64,000 nt of DNA from Exiguobacterium sp. BMC-KP (lineage in GTDB: Bacteria; Bacillota; Bacilli; Exiguobacteriales; Exiguobacteriaceae). Positions 1 through 7,873 of the stretch are shown piece by piece. The notes beneath the pieces were generated by a model. That model was given only the letters and a program-made list of their open reading frames with translations, ran no database searches and was not told the DNA's origin. A program made the translations under genes and the position numbers. Position 1 is the first letter of the stretch. Every line of letters starts with the position of its first letter. The DNA lies in contig NZ_LGIW01000014.1 of the NCBI RefSeq assembly GCF_001275385.1, forward strand, positions 248,001 through 312,000, in the 5' to 3' direction.

Positions 1-927
1 TGCCGCTTCGACTTCTGTTTGATGCCGTTCCTGCAGCTGTTGCATCCACGTTTCGTCAAAATAGCCTTGGTGTTTTAGGAATTGTTCGAGTCGATCGAGT
101 GGATCAACCCGGTCACGCGAGCGGGCTTGATCCCGGTATTTCGTTGGATCATCTGCTGTCGTATGGGCACCAAACCTCCACGTGACAGCTTCGATCAATG
201 TTGGTCCACCACCAGAGCGGGCACGTTCAACGGCTGCTTGCATCGTAAAATAGACGGCAAAGGCATCATTTCCATCAATCCGAACACTCGGCATCCCGTA
301 GGCAATCGCTTTTTGCGCAATCGTCTCAGAATGCATCTGTTTTTCGATCGGAACAGAGATCGCGAACTGATTATTTTGGTTAAAGAGGATGACTGGTGCT
401 TGGAAGACGCTTGCGAAATTCATTCCTTCATGGAAATCGCCTTCAGACGTCGCCCCGTCACCAAAGTAGGCGACAGCGACATTCGTCGTACCTTTTCGTT
501 TTTCAGCCCACGCGGCACCGACGGCATGCGGAATTTGCGTTGCAATCGGAACGGCAGGAGGGAAGATGTGTTTCTCAGACGGAACACAACCTTCGACACG
601 ACCGTTCCAGTAGAGCAGCGTCCGAACCATGTCAGCGCCAAACGTCAATGTCGCACCATGATCCCGGTACGTCGGAAATAACCAGTCTTGATCGGACAAC
701 GCGAGTGCACTACCGACTTGAGCGGCTTCTTGTCCTTCGAACGGTGCATAAGTGCCGAGGCGACCTTGACGTTGTAGGTTAATCGCTTTCCGGTCGAACG
801 TCCGAATTCGGTGCATCTTTTCATACAGGGTGAGGGCGAGCTCTTTTGTCAGATCGTGTTCTTTTGATGCGTCGATGAGACGACCTTCTTCATCGATGAT
901 GCGTTGAATCGGAAAATGTTGCTCCAT
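1..927 (-). CDS. 2-oxoacid dehydrogenase E1 component, alpha subunit (partial, C-terminus outside window)
   Basis: Thiamine diphosphate-dependent E1 alpha subunit of a pyruvate or branched-chain type 2-oxoacid dehydrogenase complex, which decarboxylates a 2-oxoacid and passes the acyl group to the E2 lipoyl domain. Reading the minus strand from an ATG at 927 gives 309 open codons to the window edge. The ThDP motif is visible as GDGATSEGD, followed by a stretch ending in NQNN (the GDG-X(25-30)-NN pattern). The phosphorylation-loop-like segment HTTADDPTKYRD is also present. A GGAGG site precedes the ATG. It is the third gene of a left-facing set after a thioesterase and a Leu/Phe dehydrogenase, with only 13 bases between it and the dehydrogenase. 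Beta and E2 subunits would be expected outside the window. The substrate cannot be read from sequence: pyruvate, branched-chain oxoacids or phenylpyruvate are all possible. Confidence 0.88.
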   Translation of the reverse strand, partial: MEQHFPIQRIIDEEGRLIDASKEHDLTKELALTLYEKMHRIRTFDRKAINLQRQGRLGTYAPFEGQEAAQVGSALALSDQDWLFPTYRDHGATLTFGADMVRTLLYWNGRVEGCVPSEKHIFPPAVPIATQIPHAVGAAWAEKRKGTTNVAVAYFGDGATSEGDFHEGMNFASVFQAPVILFNQNNQFAISVPIEKQMHSETIAQKAIAYGMPSVRIDGNDAFAVYFTMQAAVERARSGGGPTLIEAVTWRFGAHTTADDPTKYRDQARSRDRVDPLDRLEQFLKHQGYFDETWMQQLQERHQTEVEAA

Positions 928-940
928 GTCAGTCCCTCCT

Positions 941-2083
941 TCAGTGGTTACGGATATCCCATTTTGGTTTTGTCGTGTTCGTGAAAATGTTGTTATGTTT
1001 CGCCCGGATCTGCATCCGTTTTTCACACATCCGGTTCGCCGCTTCGACCGTTGTGATGTTTTCTGCTTGCGACTCCTTGAAGACTTCGAGCACTGCGTCG
1101 TAGATGTGGCGTGTCTTTAAGAGAACCCGTTCATGATTCGCTCCATAGAGTTCGTCTGCTACTTGGATCAGACCACCACCATTGACGATATAGTCTGGGG
1201 CATATAAGATGCCGCGATCCATCAAGACGTGAGCAAGTTGTTCTTCCGCGAGTTGGTTGTTCGCCGAACCACAGATGGCTTTGCACGGTAAGAGAGCAAT
1301 ATTTTGGGCGTGAATGACACCACCGTATGCACACGGAACAAAAATATCAGCATCCGTCAGATGGATTTCGTGAGGCGAGACGACGCGAACCGTGCCAGGA
1401 GCCATTTCAGCTTGGGTTACGATTGCTGCAAGTGCGGCTTCATTGACGTCAGAGACATAAATCGTCGCCCCTGCGAGCAACAGTTGTTCTGCGACCTTAA
1501 AGCCGACTTTTCCGAGTCCTTGGATCGCATAGGTTGCCCGACTTAAGTCGTCTGAACCGAAGAGCGTCTCGATCGTCGCTCGAAGCCCGTAAACGACACC
1601 TTCAGCCGTCGGAATCGATGAATCACCACTACCGCCAAATGCTTCCGGAATGCCGACGATCCGTGATGTTTCTCGGCTAGCATGGACGAAATCATCCATC
1701 GTCGTGCCCATGTCTGTTCCCGTGTAGAACCGACCACCAAGCGAATCGACGAAGCGACCGAAAGCACGGAAAAGCTCCGGTGATTTATCCGTCGCTGGAT
1801 TACCGATGATGACAGCTTTACCACCACCGAAATCAACGTCAGCGGCAGCGCATTTATACGTCATACCGCGTGACAAACGCAGCACATCGTCGAGTGCTTC
1901 ATCAACAGAAGCGTAAGGCGCCATTCGACATCCGCCGAGAGCAGGACCGAGCGTCGTATCGTGAATCGCGATGATGGCTTGTAACCCCGAGACAGGATCG
2001 TTGCAAAAGACGACTTGTTCGTGACCAGCGATTTTTTCCATGATCGAGAGCGTTGGATTTGTAGATGGATTTAACATGTTCAT
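941..2083 (-). CDS. Glu/Leu/Phe/Val family amino acid dehydrogenase
   Basis: NAD-dependent oxidative deaminase of a branched-chain or aromatic amino acid to its 2-oxoacid, 380 residues. Visible family marks are [13 protein letters not shown], the substrate-binding MTYKCAAAD lysine (about residue 77), the catalytic-lysine motif GGGKAVI (about residue 89) and the dinucleotide-binding GLGKVG. A TTG 21 bases upstream is in frame, but it would place the AGGAGGA ribosome site inside the gene. The ATG at 2083 sits 8 bases after that site and is preferred. It lies between a thioesterase gene and an E1 alpha gene, so the oxoacid it makes could be the substrate of the neighbouring dehydrogenase complex. 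Next to the divergent paa operon, phenylalanine is an attractive substrate, but leucine dehydrogenase is the commonest member of the family and sequence alone does not decide. Confidence 0.9.
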   Translation of the reverse strand: MNMLNPSTNPTLSIMEKIAGHEQVVFCNDPVSGLQAIIAIHDTTLGPALGGCRMAPYASVDEALDDVLRLSRGMTYKCAAADVDFGGGKAVIIGNPATDKSPELFRAFGRFVDSLGGRFYTGTDMGTTMDDFVHASRETSRIVGIPEAFGGSGDSSIPTAEGVVYGLRATIETLFGSDDLSRATYAIQGLGKVGFKVAEQLLLAGATIYVSDVNEAALAAIVTQAEMAPGTVRVVSPHEIHLTDADIFVPCAYGGVIHAQNIALLPCKAICGSANNQLAEEQLAHVLMDRGILYAPDYIVNGGGLIQVADELYGANHERVLLKTRHIYDAVLEVFKESQAENITTVEAANRMCEKRMQIRAKHNNIFTNTTKPKWDIRNH

Positions 2084-2108
2084 AGTAGAGTCCTCCTCTA
2101 TCAAATAT

Positions 2109-2124
2109 AAGTAAGCGCTTTCAT
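2109..2124. promoter_or_regulatory. Candidate CcpA cre site upstream of the dehydrogenase
   Basis: AAGTAAGCGCTTTCAT fits the catabolite-responsive element consensus (WTGNAANCGNWNNCAW) at all fixed positions except the second. It overlaps the last codon of the thioesterase gene and lies about 25 bases upstream of the dehydrogenase start, where bound CcpA could block read-through. Binding is inferred. Confidence 0.45.
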
Positions 2125-2522
2125 TTTGTTGGAACGTTATTTTGTAATTTTTCTTGAATCCGGCTTTTTTCTAAAATGAATTGTGTGACTTCCCCTGTAC
2201 CGATGATCGTTTGTCCGTCTCGGACTTCGATGCTAGCGTCAACGCGACGTGATGTCATCGCAGTTACTGTAGCGGTAACGATCAATCGTGTTCCTTCAGC
2301 TGCCATACCAAGATGCTTCAGTGAAACTGCACCCCCAACACCTTCTTCACCAGCTTCTAAGTAAGGCAAAATCAGTTGACGTGCTGCCCATTCCATGTGA
2401 TAAACCATCGAAACGGTGGAGTATGCAGGATGAACGAGCTGACCTTCAAATCGTGCAAACATATCTTCTGAGACGACCGCTTGAATCTCTGCTGTATCCC
2501 CGACAGCTAATCCTAGTTTCAT
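2121..2522 (-). CDS. Hotdog-fold thioesterase, fluoroacetyl-CoA thioesterase (FlK)-like
   Basis: Predicted acyl-CoA thioesterase of 133 residues in the single hotdog-domain family that contains FlK. The segment [18 protein letters not shown] followed by [12 protein letters not shown] has the T...E...H arrangement used by this family. The ATG at 2522 follows an AAAGGGG site. It is the first gene of the left-facing operon and its start faces paaK across a 331-base divergent promoter region. E. coli uses the thioesterase PaaI to free trapped acyl-CoAs during phenylacetate breakdown. No PaaI homologue is seen here, so this protein is a reasonable stand-in, though it could equally serve the oxoacid dehydrogenase products. 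Function is inferred. Confidence 0.75.
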   Translation of the reverse strand: MKLGLAVGDTAEIQAVVSEDMFARFEGQLVHPAYSTVSMVYHMEWAARQLILPYLEAGEEGVGGAVSLKHLGMAAEGTRLIVTATVTAMTSRRVDASIEVRDGQTIIGTGEVTQFILEKSRIQEKLQNNVPTK

Positions 2523-2579
2523 CGTGATCCCCTTTCACAACACCGAATCTTTATTCAATCAAGTGGTCTTACCAAAAAT

Positions 2580-2585
2580 AGTATA
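2580..2585 (-). promoter_or_regulatory. Candidate -10 element for the left-facing thioesterase operon
   Basis: On the minus strand TGTTATACT is an extended -10 (TG-N-TATACT) about 57 bases upstream of the thioesterase ATG. No convincing -35 is placed 16-18 bases further up. The rest of 2523-2853 is AT-rich intergenic DNA between the two divergent operons; apart from this box and the paaK promoter no other feature is seen in it. Confidence 0.4.
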
Positions 2586-2762
2586 ACACTTGTCACACGA
2601 TATTTTATCAACCCGTTACAAAATGAGCAAATCATTTCAGAAATATTTTCCAAAAAAAGACTGTCTATCATAAAATCTCTTGTTCTAAGCCAATTATTTT
2701 ATTGATAAAGTGCGTTGAAGTGATAAAGTGAGAATCGTTTGGGAGCATTTAACAAAACAAGA

Positions 2763-2791
2763 TTGACAACATTGTGAACGTGTCGTACGTT
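2763..2791 (+). promoter_or_regulatory. Promoter of the paa operon with an overlapping palindrome
   Basis: TTGACA at 2763-2768, a 17-base spacer and TACGTT at 2786-2791 form a plausible sigma-A promoter about 60 bases before paaK. Overlapping the -10 is an inverted repeat, AACGT (2777-2781), five bases, ACGTT (2787-2791), well placed for a repressor such as PaaX. The regulator assignment is inferred. Confidence 0.5.
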
Positions 2792-2853
2792 AAACATATA
2801 ACTAAAAATAAACGACCGTTTTATTATTGTATACATGATGAGGAGGTGCAGGT

Positions 2854-4131
2854 ATGTACGATCAACATCACGAAACGATGGATGCTCAAACGCGGGAGCA
2901 GCTACAGATGGAGCAATTGCGTCAAACGATGGAACACGTCACGCGTGTCCCGTTCTATCAAGAACGTCTCCAGGCCTTACAGATGACAGCGAATGACTTT
3001 CAAACGATTGAGGATCTACGAAAGTTTCCCTTCACACGTAAACAAGATTTACGCGATCATTATCCGTTCGGGCTATTTGCCGTCGAACGAGAACAGATCA
3101 CCCGGATTCACGCGTCGTCTGGAACGAGCGGTAAACCGACCGTCGTTGGTTATACGCAAGAAGATTTAGATGACTGGGCCGGTGCCGTGGCACGCAGTTT
3201 AGTCTTAGCTGGTGGATCACCAGCCGATTTGCTACACAATGCGTATGGTTACGGACTGTTCACAGGTGGTCTCGGTCTTCATGCAGGTGCCGAAAAACTA
3301 GGCATGACGATCCTACCGATTTCCGGTGGCAACACGGATCGCCAAATCACATTGATCGAAGATTTCCGACCGGACGGTATCTGCGGTACGCCTTCGTATA
3401 TTTTGCGATTGGCAGAACGCATGATTGAACGTGGTATCGATCCACGGAAGACAAGCATGCGTTATGGCATCTTCGGAGCTGAACCATGGTCGGAAGAGAT
3501 GCGGCAGACACTCGAAAAGACCTTTGATCTGCAGTCACTCGATATTTACGGACTCAGTGAAATCATGGGACCGGGGGTCGCGATGGAGTGTCAAAAGCAG
3601 GCAGGTCTGCATATCATGGATGACTTATTCATTACAGAAGTCGTCGATCCCGTTACGGGGGAACCGTTACCAGATGGCATGGTCGGGGAACTCGTTTTTA
3701 CAAGCTTAAAAAAGAAAGCGCTTCCAATCATTCGATACCGGACGGGTGACTTAACTTCGATCACGCATGAGGCGTGCGCTTGCGGTCGGACGACGACACG
3801 GATGTCACGTGTCAAAGGGCGAACGGACGACATGCTAATCATCCGAGGCGTCAACGTCTTCCCGTCAGAAATCGAGCGGGTCTTGCTCCAACAACCGGAC
3901 GTGACGCCGCATTATCAAATCCATCTCGTGCGTAAAGCCGGACTCGATGCTGTTGAGCTACATATCGAATTCGAAAATATCTCAGAGCGACAAATGCGTT
4001 CGATATGTGACGCCATCAAGTCAGAATGCCTCATTTCCATTGATCTCGTCTGCCATCCGCATCAAGGGTTACCACGATCGGAAGGGAAAGCCGTCCGGAT
4101 CGTTGATCGACGCTCGACATCACTCGTCTGA
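2854..4131 (+). CDS. paaK: Phenylacetate-CoA ligase
   Basis: Activates phenylacetate with ATP and CoA to phenylacetyl-CoA, the first step of the aerobic phenylacetate pathway; a cytosolic adenylate-forming enzyme of 425 residues, the usual PaaK length. The phosphate-binding loop HASSGTSGKPTVVGYT lies near residues 88-103. The second half has YRTGDLT and the hinge and C-terminal subdomain mark VKGRTDDMLIIRGVNVFPSEIE, typical of PaaK. The start ATG follows GAGGAGGTG with seven bases spacing. It opens the paa operon; paaA follows after 19 bases with its own strong ribosome site. Confidence 0.96.
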   Translation: MYDQHHETMDAQTREQLQMEQLRQTMEHVTRVPFYQERLQALQMTANDFQTIEDLRKFPFTRKQDLRDHYPFGLFAVEREQITRIHASSGTSGKPTVVGYTQEDLDDWAGAVARSLVLAGGSPADLLHNAYGYGLFTGGLGLHAGAEKLGMTILPISGGNTDRQITLIEDFRPDGICGTPSYILRLAERMIERGIDPRKTSMRYGIFGAEPWSEEMRQTLEKTFDLQSLDIYGLSEIMGPGVAMECQKQAGLHIMDDLFITEVVDPVTGEPLPDGMVGELVFTSLKKKALPIIRYRTGDLTSITHEACACGRTTTRMSRVKGRTDDMLIIRGVNVFPSEIERVLLQQPDVTPHYQIHLVRKAGLDAVELHIEFENISERQMRSICDAIKSECLISIDLVCHPHQGLPRSEGKAVRIVDRRSTSLV

Positions 4132-4150
4132 TTCAAAAGGAGGAACTAGC

Positions 4151-5122
4151 ATGTATGATGCAACACAACTGTTCGAACCCGTCCAACTGACGGAAGACGA
4201 AAAATTAGTACGCTTCAAGGAACGAATCGAGCAAGGCGAAAAGATCGAAGCCGATGACTGGATGCCTGCTTTTTATCGGGACACACTGATTAAACTGATT
4301 TCGATGCACGGTATCAGTGAAATCATGGGTGCACTTCCAGAAAAAGAATGGGTCCCAAAAGCACCATCGCTTCGACGGAAACTGGGCATCATGGCGAAGG
4401 TCCAGGATGAGATGGGACATGGGCAATTGTTACTTCGTGTCGTCGAGGATTTGATGAAGCCATATGGCAAGACACGTGGGGATTTAATGGATGACTTGTT
4501 CACGGGACGATTAAAATTCCATAACGTCTTCCACATGCCGACACGGTCATGGGCCGATGCCGGTATGATCGGTTGGCTTGTCGATGGGGCGGCAATCATC
4601 ACGCAGACGAATATGCTCGGCGCTTCGTACGGACCGTACGCACGTGCCTTGCAACGCATCTGTGCAGAGGAAGTCTTTCACGCGCAGCACGGGGAGTCAA
4701 TCATTATGGCACTCGCAGAAGGAACACCGGAACAGCGAGCAATGATTCAAGAATCACTGGATGAGTGGTGGGAATCCTTGTTGATGTTCTTTGGACCAGC
4801 CTCGAAAGAGACGACTGGGACATCGAAACAGGACGTGACGATCGCTTATAAGATTCGGACGAAAACGAATGAAGAGCTCCGGCAAAACTTCTTTACAAAG
4901 TACGTGCCGCGGATTCGTTCGCTCGGACTCGTCATTCCAGACCCGACGTTACGTTTTGATGAAGAGACAGGACAATGGGAATACGCACAGCCGGACTGGA
5001 CGAAATTTAAGACGATCATCCAAGGTGGAGGACCGCGTTCGAAAGAGCGACTGGATCTGCGCCGGACATCTTATGAGAATAATGCTTGGGTACGGGATGC
5101 ACTCGCTGAAACGAAGGCATGA
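4151..5122 (+). CDS. paaA: 1,2-phenylacetyl-CoA epoxidase, catalytic subunit A
   Basis: Di-iron oxygenase subunit of the multicomponent PaaABC(E) enzyme that converts phenylacetyl-CoA to the ring 1,2-epoxide. The protein has 323 residues, as expected. Iron-ligand helices are visible as DEMGHGQ (about 86-92) and EEVFHAQHGE (about 173-182). The open frame reaches back into paaK, but the ATG at 4151 follows AAGGAGGAACT and begins the conserved N-terminus. It is followed after 14 bases by paaB. Confidence 0.96.
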   Translation: MYDATQLFEPVQLTEDEKLVRFKERIEQGEKIEADDWMPAFYRDTLIKLISMHGISEIMGALPEKEWVPKAPSLRRKLGIMAKVQDEMGHGQLLLRVVEDLMKPYGKTRGDLMDDLFTGRLKFHNVFHMPTRSWADAGMIGWLVDGAAIITQTNMLGASYGPYARALQRICAEEVFHAQHGESIIMALAEGTPEQRAMIQESLDEWWESLLMFFGPASKETTGTSKQDVTIAYKIRTKTNEELRQNFFTKYVPRIRSLGLVIPDPTLRFDEETGQWEYAQPDWTKFKTIIQGGGPRSKERLDLRRTSYENNAWVRDALAETKA

Positions 5123-5136
5123 GAGGGGAAGGTACG

Positions 5137-5481
5137 ATGAACGAGACGTTCTATCACGAATTCGAAGTCTTTAGCAAACGGACGCCGAACGCGGCGTTTA
5201 CGCATCAATTCAGTTTACTTGCTCCAAATAAAGAGATGGCTTTACTGATGGCACAAGAAAACTTCATGCGCCGGGAACCAGTCGTTGATATCTGGGTCGT
5301 CAAACGTGAAGATATCCGTGGTTTGTCACCCGATGAGAAGCAGATGCTCCAACGGCTCGACAATAAAGATTACCGGACGACGAAAGGATACGGCTACTTG
5401 AAGAAAAAATGGCGTCATTACGAGCAACAGATGCTTGACGAAAAAGAAATCATGTCGTGGCAAGGAGGCGATTCCAAATGA
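5137..5481 (+). CDS. paaB: 1,2-phenylacetyl-CoA epoxidase, subunit B
   Basis: Small structural subunit of the phenylacetyl-CoA epoxidase, 114 residues, thought to bridge PaaAC units. The start FYHEFEVFSKRTPNAAFTH and the segment AQENFMRREPVVDIWVVKRED match the PaaB family. The ATG at 5137 follows GAGGGGAAGG. An earlier in-frame ATG at 5119 would overlap paaA and lacks a good ribosome site. The stop overlaps the paaC start by four bases, which suggests translational coupling. Confidence 0.95.
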   Translation: MNETFYHEFEVFSKRTPNAAFTHQFSLLAPNKEMALLMAQENFMRREPVVDIWVVKREDIRGLSPDEKQMLQRLDNKDYRTTKGYGYLKKKWRHYEQQMLDEKEIMSWQGGDSK

Positions 5482-6263
5482 CGGAACAAGAACGGACGGC
5501 ACTCGCCTCCTTACTGTATCAACTCGCAGATGATGATTTCCTCTACGCTTACCGTGGTTCGGAATGGCTCGGGCTTGCACCGCATATCGAAGAGGACGTC
5601 GCTTCATCCTCAATCGCGCAAGATTCAATGGGGCATGCGGCAATGTATTACCAACTCCTTGAGGAACTTGGTGAAGGCAATGCTGATGCGTTAGCCCATG
5701 TCCGCTTGGCACACGAACGGAAGAACTCGATTCTTGTCGAACGAGTCAATGGACCCGGCTACTACATGGAAAAACCCGAATATGACTGGGCATTCGCTGT
5801 CGTCCGGAACTATTGCTACACGGTCGCGAAAAAGATTCGGATTGATGCGTTGAAATCGAGCAGTTACGAGCCACTCGCTGCTGCTGCCGTCAAGATCAAT
5901 ATGGAGTTGTACTATCATTTGCTGCACTGGCAAACGTGGTTCACCCAGCTCTATCAATCGACGGAGACAGCTCGCCAGAAGATGGACGAAGCGCTTGAGC
6001 GAGTGCTACATGACTTCGGTGACATGTTCGATTATGGCGAACACGGTCAACTGATCGAAGAGATGCGGTTGATTGAAGGGCAAGGGATTTTACTTGATCG
6101 TTGGTATCAGACGATCACGCCGTTACTCGTCGAATTGAACGTGACTCTCCCAGAAATGCAGATGACACGCAACGGGCGGGACGGCGATCACACGGAAGAC
6201 TTGAATGACGCACTCGCGACACTTGGAGAAGTCTACCTGATTGATCAGACGGCGACGTGGTGA
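5478..6263 (+). CDS. paaC: 1,2-phenylacetyl-CoA epoxidase, subunit C
   Basis: Structural ferritin-like partner of PaaA in the epoxidase, 261 residues. SIAQDSMGHAAMYYQLLEEL near residues 46-65 is the family-typical helix. The ATG at 5478 is preceded by AAGGAGG and shares four bases with the end of paaB. The 14-base gap to paaD holds a GGAGAGGG site. All four of paaA, B, C and D are kept in the usual order. Confidence 0.95.
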   Translation: MTEQERTALASLLYQLADDDFLYAYRGSEWLGLAPHIEEDVASSSIAQDSMGHAAMYYQLLEELGEGNADALAHVRLAHERKNSILVERVNGPGYYMEKPEYDWAFAVVRNYCYTVAKKIRIDALKSSSYEPLAAAAVKINMELYYHLLHWQTWFTQLYQSTETARQKMDEALERVLHDFGDMFDYGEHGQLIEEMRLIEGQGILLDRWYQTITPLLVELNVTLPEMQMTRNGRDGDHTEDLNDALATLGEVYLIDQTATW

Positions 6264-6277
6264 AAGGAGAGGGAAGC

Positions 6278-6772
6278 ATGACGACGACACTTCAACATGC
6301 GATCCGTGAAGCCCTGAACGGGGTGAAGGATCCAGAAATCGATAGCGTCAGTATTTTAGATCTTGGCATGGTCGAGACGATGGACGCGGAAGCGACGGCG
6401 CATGGCTACACAGTGCACGTCACGCTTCTCCCAACGTTTCTCGGTTGTCCGGCGCTTGAAATCATTAAAAAAAATACCGAAGCTGCCTTGCAGGTGATTC
6501 CAAACGTCAAACAGGTCGACGTCCAGTTCCGGTTTGATCCACCGTGGACATCAGACCGGATCACAGAACAAGGAATGCAAGGATTGAAGGCATTCGGCAT
6601 CGCACCCCCTCGATTCGAACAAGGGAAGTGGGAAATCGACTGTCCGTATTGTGGATCGACGTATGTGACGATGGAAAACTTATTCGGACCGACCGCTTGT
6701 CGAAGTATTCTCTACTGTAAATCATGTAAAAATCCATTCGAGGCGATGAAACCCGTCTCTACTCTCATGTGA
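6278..6772 (+). CDS. paaD: Phenylacetyl-CoA epoxidase assembly protein D
   Basis: Member of the MIP18/DUF59 family plus a C-terminal zinc ribbon, 164 residues; in other bacteria PaaD is needed to mature the epoxidase system, probably in iron-sulphur cluster delivery. The N-terminal half has VKDPEIDSVSILDLGMV and LLPTFLGCPALE. The C-terminal part has CPYCGSTYV and LYCKSCKNPF, a four-Cys zinc-binding pattern. The start at 6278 follows AAAGGAGAGGG. No paaE reductase gene follows, although paaE comes next in the E. coli operon. Confidence 0.94.
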   Translation: MTTTLQHAIREALNGVKDPEIDSVSILDLGMVETMDAEATAHGYTVHVTLLPTFLGCPALEIIKKNTEAALQVIPNVKQVDVQFRFDPPWTSDRITEQGMQGLKAFGIAPPRFEQGKWEIDCPYCGSTYVTMENLFGPTACRSILYCKSCKNPFEAMKPVSTLM

Positions 6773-6787
6773 AGGAAGGTAATCACT

Positions 6788-7111
6788 ATGGCAAAATTAA
6801 TCGCACTTTACAAACACCCGGAAAACAAGGAAGCATTCGATCAGCATTACTTTGAGGTCCATGGTCCGTTAACAGCAAAAATTCCAGGACTAAAAGAAAT
6901 GAACGTCACGAAAATCGTCGGGTCACCAATGGGTGGAGACGGAAAGTACTACTTGATGTGCGAGATGGTCTATGAAAGTCAGGAAGCGATGCAAGCTGGC
7001 ATGCGTTCTCTTGAAGGAAAAGCGTCAGGGAAAGACTTGATGAGCTTTGCGGGGGATCTCGTCACATTGATGATTGGTGAAGATGTCCATGCCGACACAA
7101 CAGTACGTTAA
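6788..7111 (+). CDS. EthD-family protein in the paa operon
   Basis: 107-residue protein of the EthD ferredoxin-like (dimeric alpha/beta barrel) family: LYKHPENKEAFDQHYFEVHGPLT is the diagnostic N-terminal segment. Its biochemical role is not established for this family. The gene sits 15 bases after paaD behind AAGGAAGG and overlaps the following crotonase gene, so it is co-transcribed with the epoxidase genes. Position suggests a role in handling the unstable epoxide or oxepin intermediates, but this is only inference. Confidence 0.85.
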   Translation: MAKLIALYKHPENKEAFDQHYFEVHGPLTAKIPGLKEMNVTKIVGSPMGGDGKYYLMCEMVYESQEAMQAGMRSLEGKASGKDLMSFAGDLVTLMIGEDVHADTTVR

Positions 7112-7868
7112 GACGGAAACGGTTGGTCGGATCGGTCGAATTCGGCTCGACCGGACGGCACGATACAATGCGCTGAACCGGACGATGGTCCGCGAAATCG
7201 TCGAGGCGATGGAGACGTTTGACCGCGAGGATCGGGTGACGGTCATCGTTTTGACGGGAAACGGAAAGTCGTTTTCGGCAGGTGCCGATATCGAGGAGAT
7301 GCTCGAGGCGACACCAATCTCGATGGAACTTCTCGATCCATTCGCGGACTGGGATCGGATCAGCCGAATCAAAAAGCCGATCATTGCAGGTGTCCACGGT
7401 TTTGTTCTCGGCGGCGGTTTCGAACTCGCACTCGCTTGTGATTTAATCTATGCCGATCCCGCGACTCAGTTCGGCTTTCCAGAAGTCGGACTCGGCGTCA
7501 TGCCAGGAGCAGGCGGGACGCAACGTTTGACGAAATGCATCGGTCGGACGCGGGCGCTCGAATGGCTCTTCACGGGTGATCGAATGCAGGCAGACGAAGC
7601 AGAACGACTTGGCATCATCAATCGAGTGACGACGGACGTCGAAGCGACGGTGCTTGCGATGGCAGAGCGGTTATCGAACCAGCCGAGCATGGCGTTACGA
7701 CTGATCAAGGACGCAGCAAACAAAGCCGTTGATTTATCGTTACAAGATGGCATGGAGCACGAACGTCGGAACTTCTATCTGTTGTTCGCAACAGCCGATC
7801 AAACAGAAGGTATGCAAGCCTTTCTCGAAAAACGCCCACCGATTTTCAATCAACAGGAACAGGAGTGA
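7089..7868 (+). CDS. paaG: Enoyl-CoA hydratase/isomerase, PaaG-like
   Basis: Crotonase-fold enzyme of 259 residues. In the paa pathway PaaG isomerises the ring epoxide to the oxepin-CoA and later shifts a double bond. Seen are the oxyanion-hole segments FSAGADIEEM and GFVLGGGFELALACD, then FPEVGLGVMPGAGGTQRL. Starts at 7074 (TTG), 7083 (ATG) and 7089 (ATG) are possible. The last lies 8 bases after GGTGA and is chosen; all overlap the EthD gene. Assignment as PaaG rather than PaaF rests on order in the operon, since two crotonases are present and the family is hard to split by eye. Confidence 0.8.
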   Translation: MPTQQYVKTETVGRIGRIRLDRTARYNALNRTMVREIVEAMETFDREDRVTVIVLTGNGKSFSAGADIEEMLEATPISMELLDPFADWDRISRIKKPIIAGVHGFVLGGGFELALACDLIYADPATQFGFPEVGLGVMPGAGGTQRLTKCIGRTRALEWLFTGDRMQADEAERLGIINRVTTDVEATVLAMAERLSNQPSMALRLIKDAANKAVDLSLQDGMEHERRNFYLLFATADQTEGMQAFLEKRPPIFNQQEQE

Positions 7869-7873
7869 ATACA

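Noticed and set aside
82-681. Plus-strand open frame of 199 codons at the left edge
   Set aside because: It is antisense to the E1 alpha gene, whose minus-strand frame is open through the same bases and carries clear family motifs.
3947-4150. Upstream extension of PaaA into paaK
   Set aside because: It overlaps the well-conserved end of PaaK in another frame; AAGGAGG before the ATG at 4151 fixes the start.
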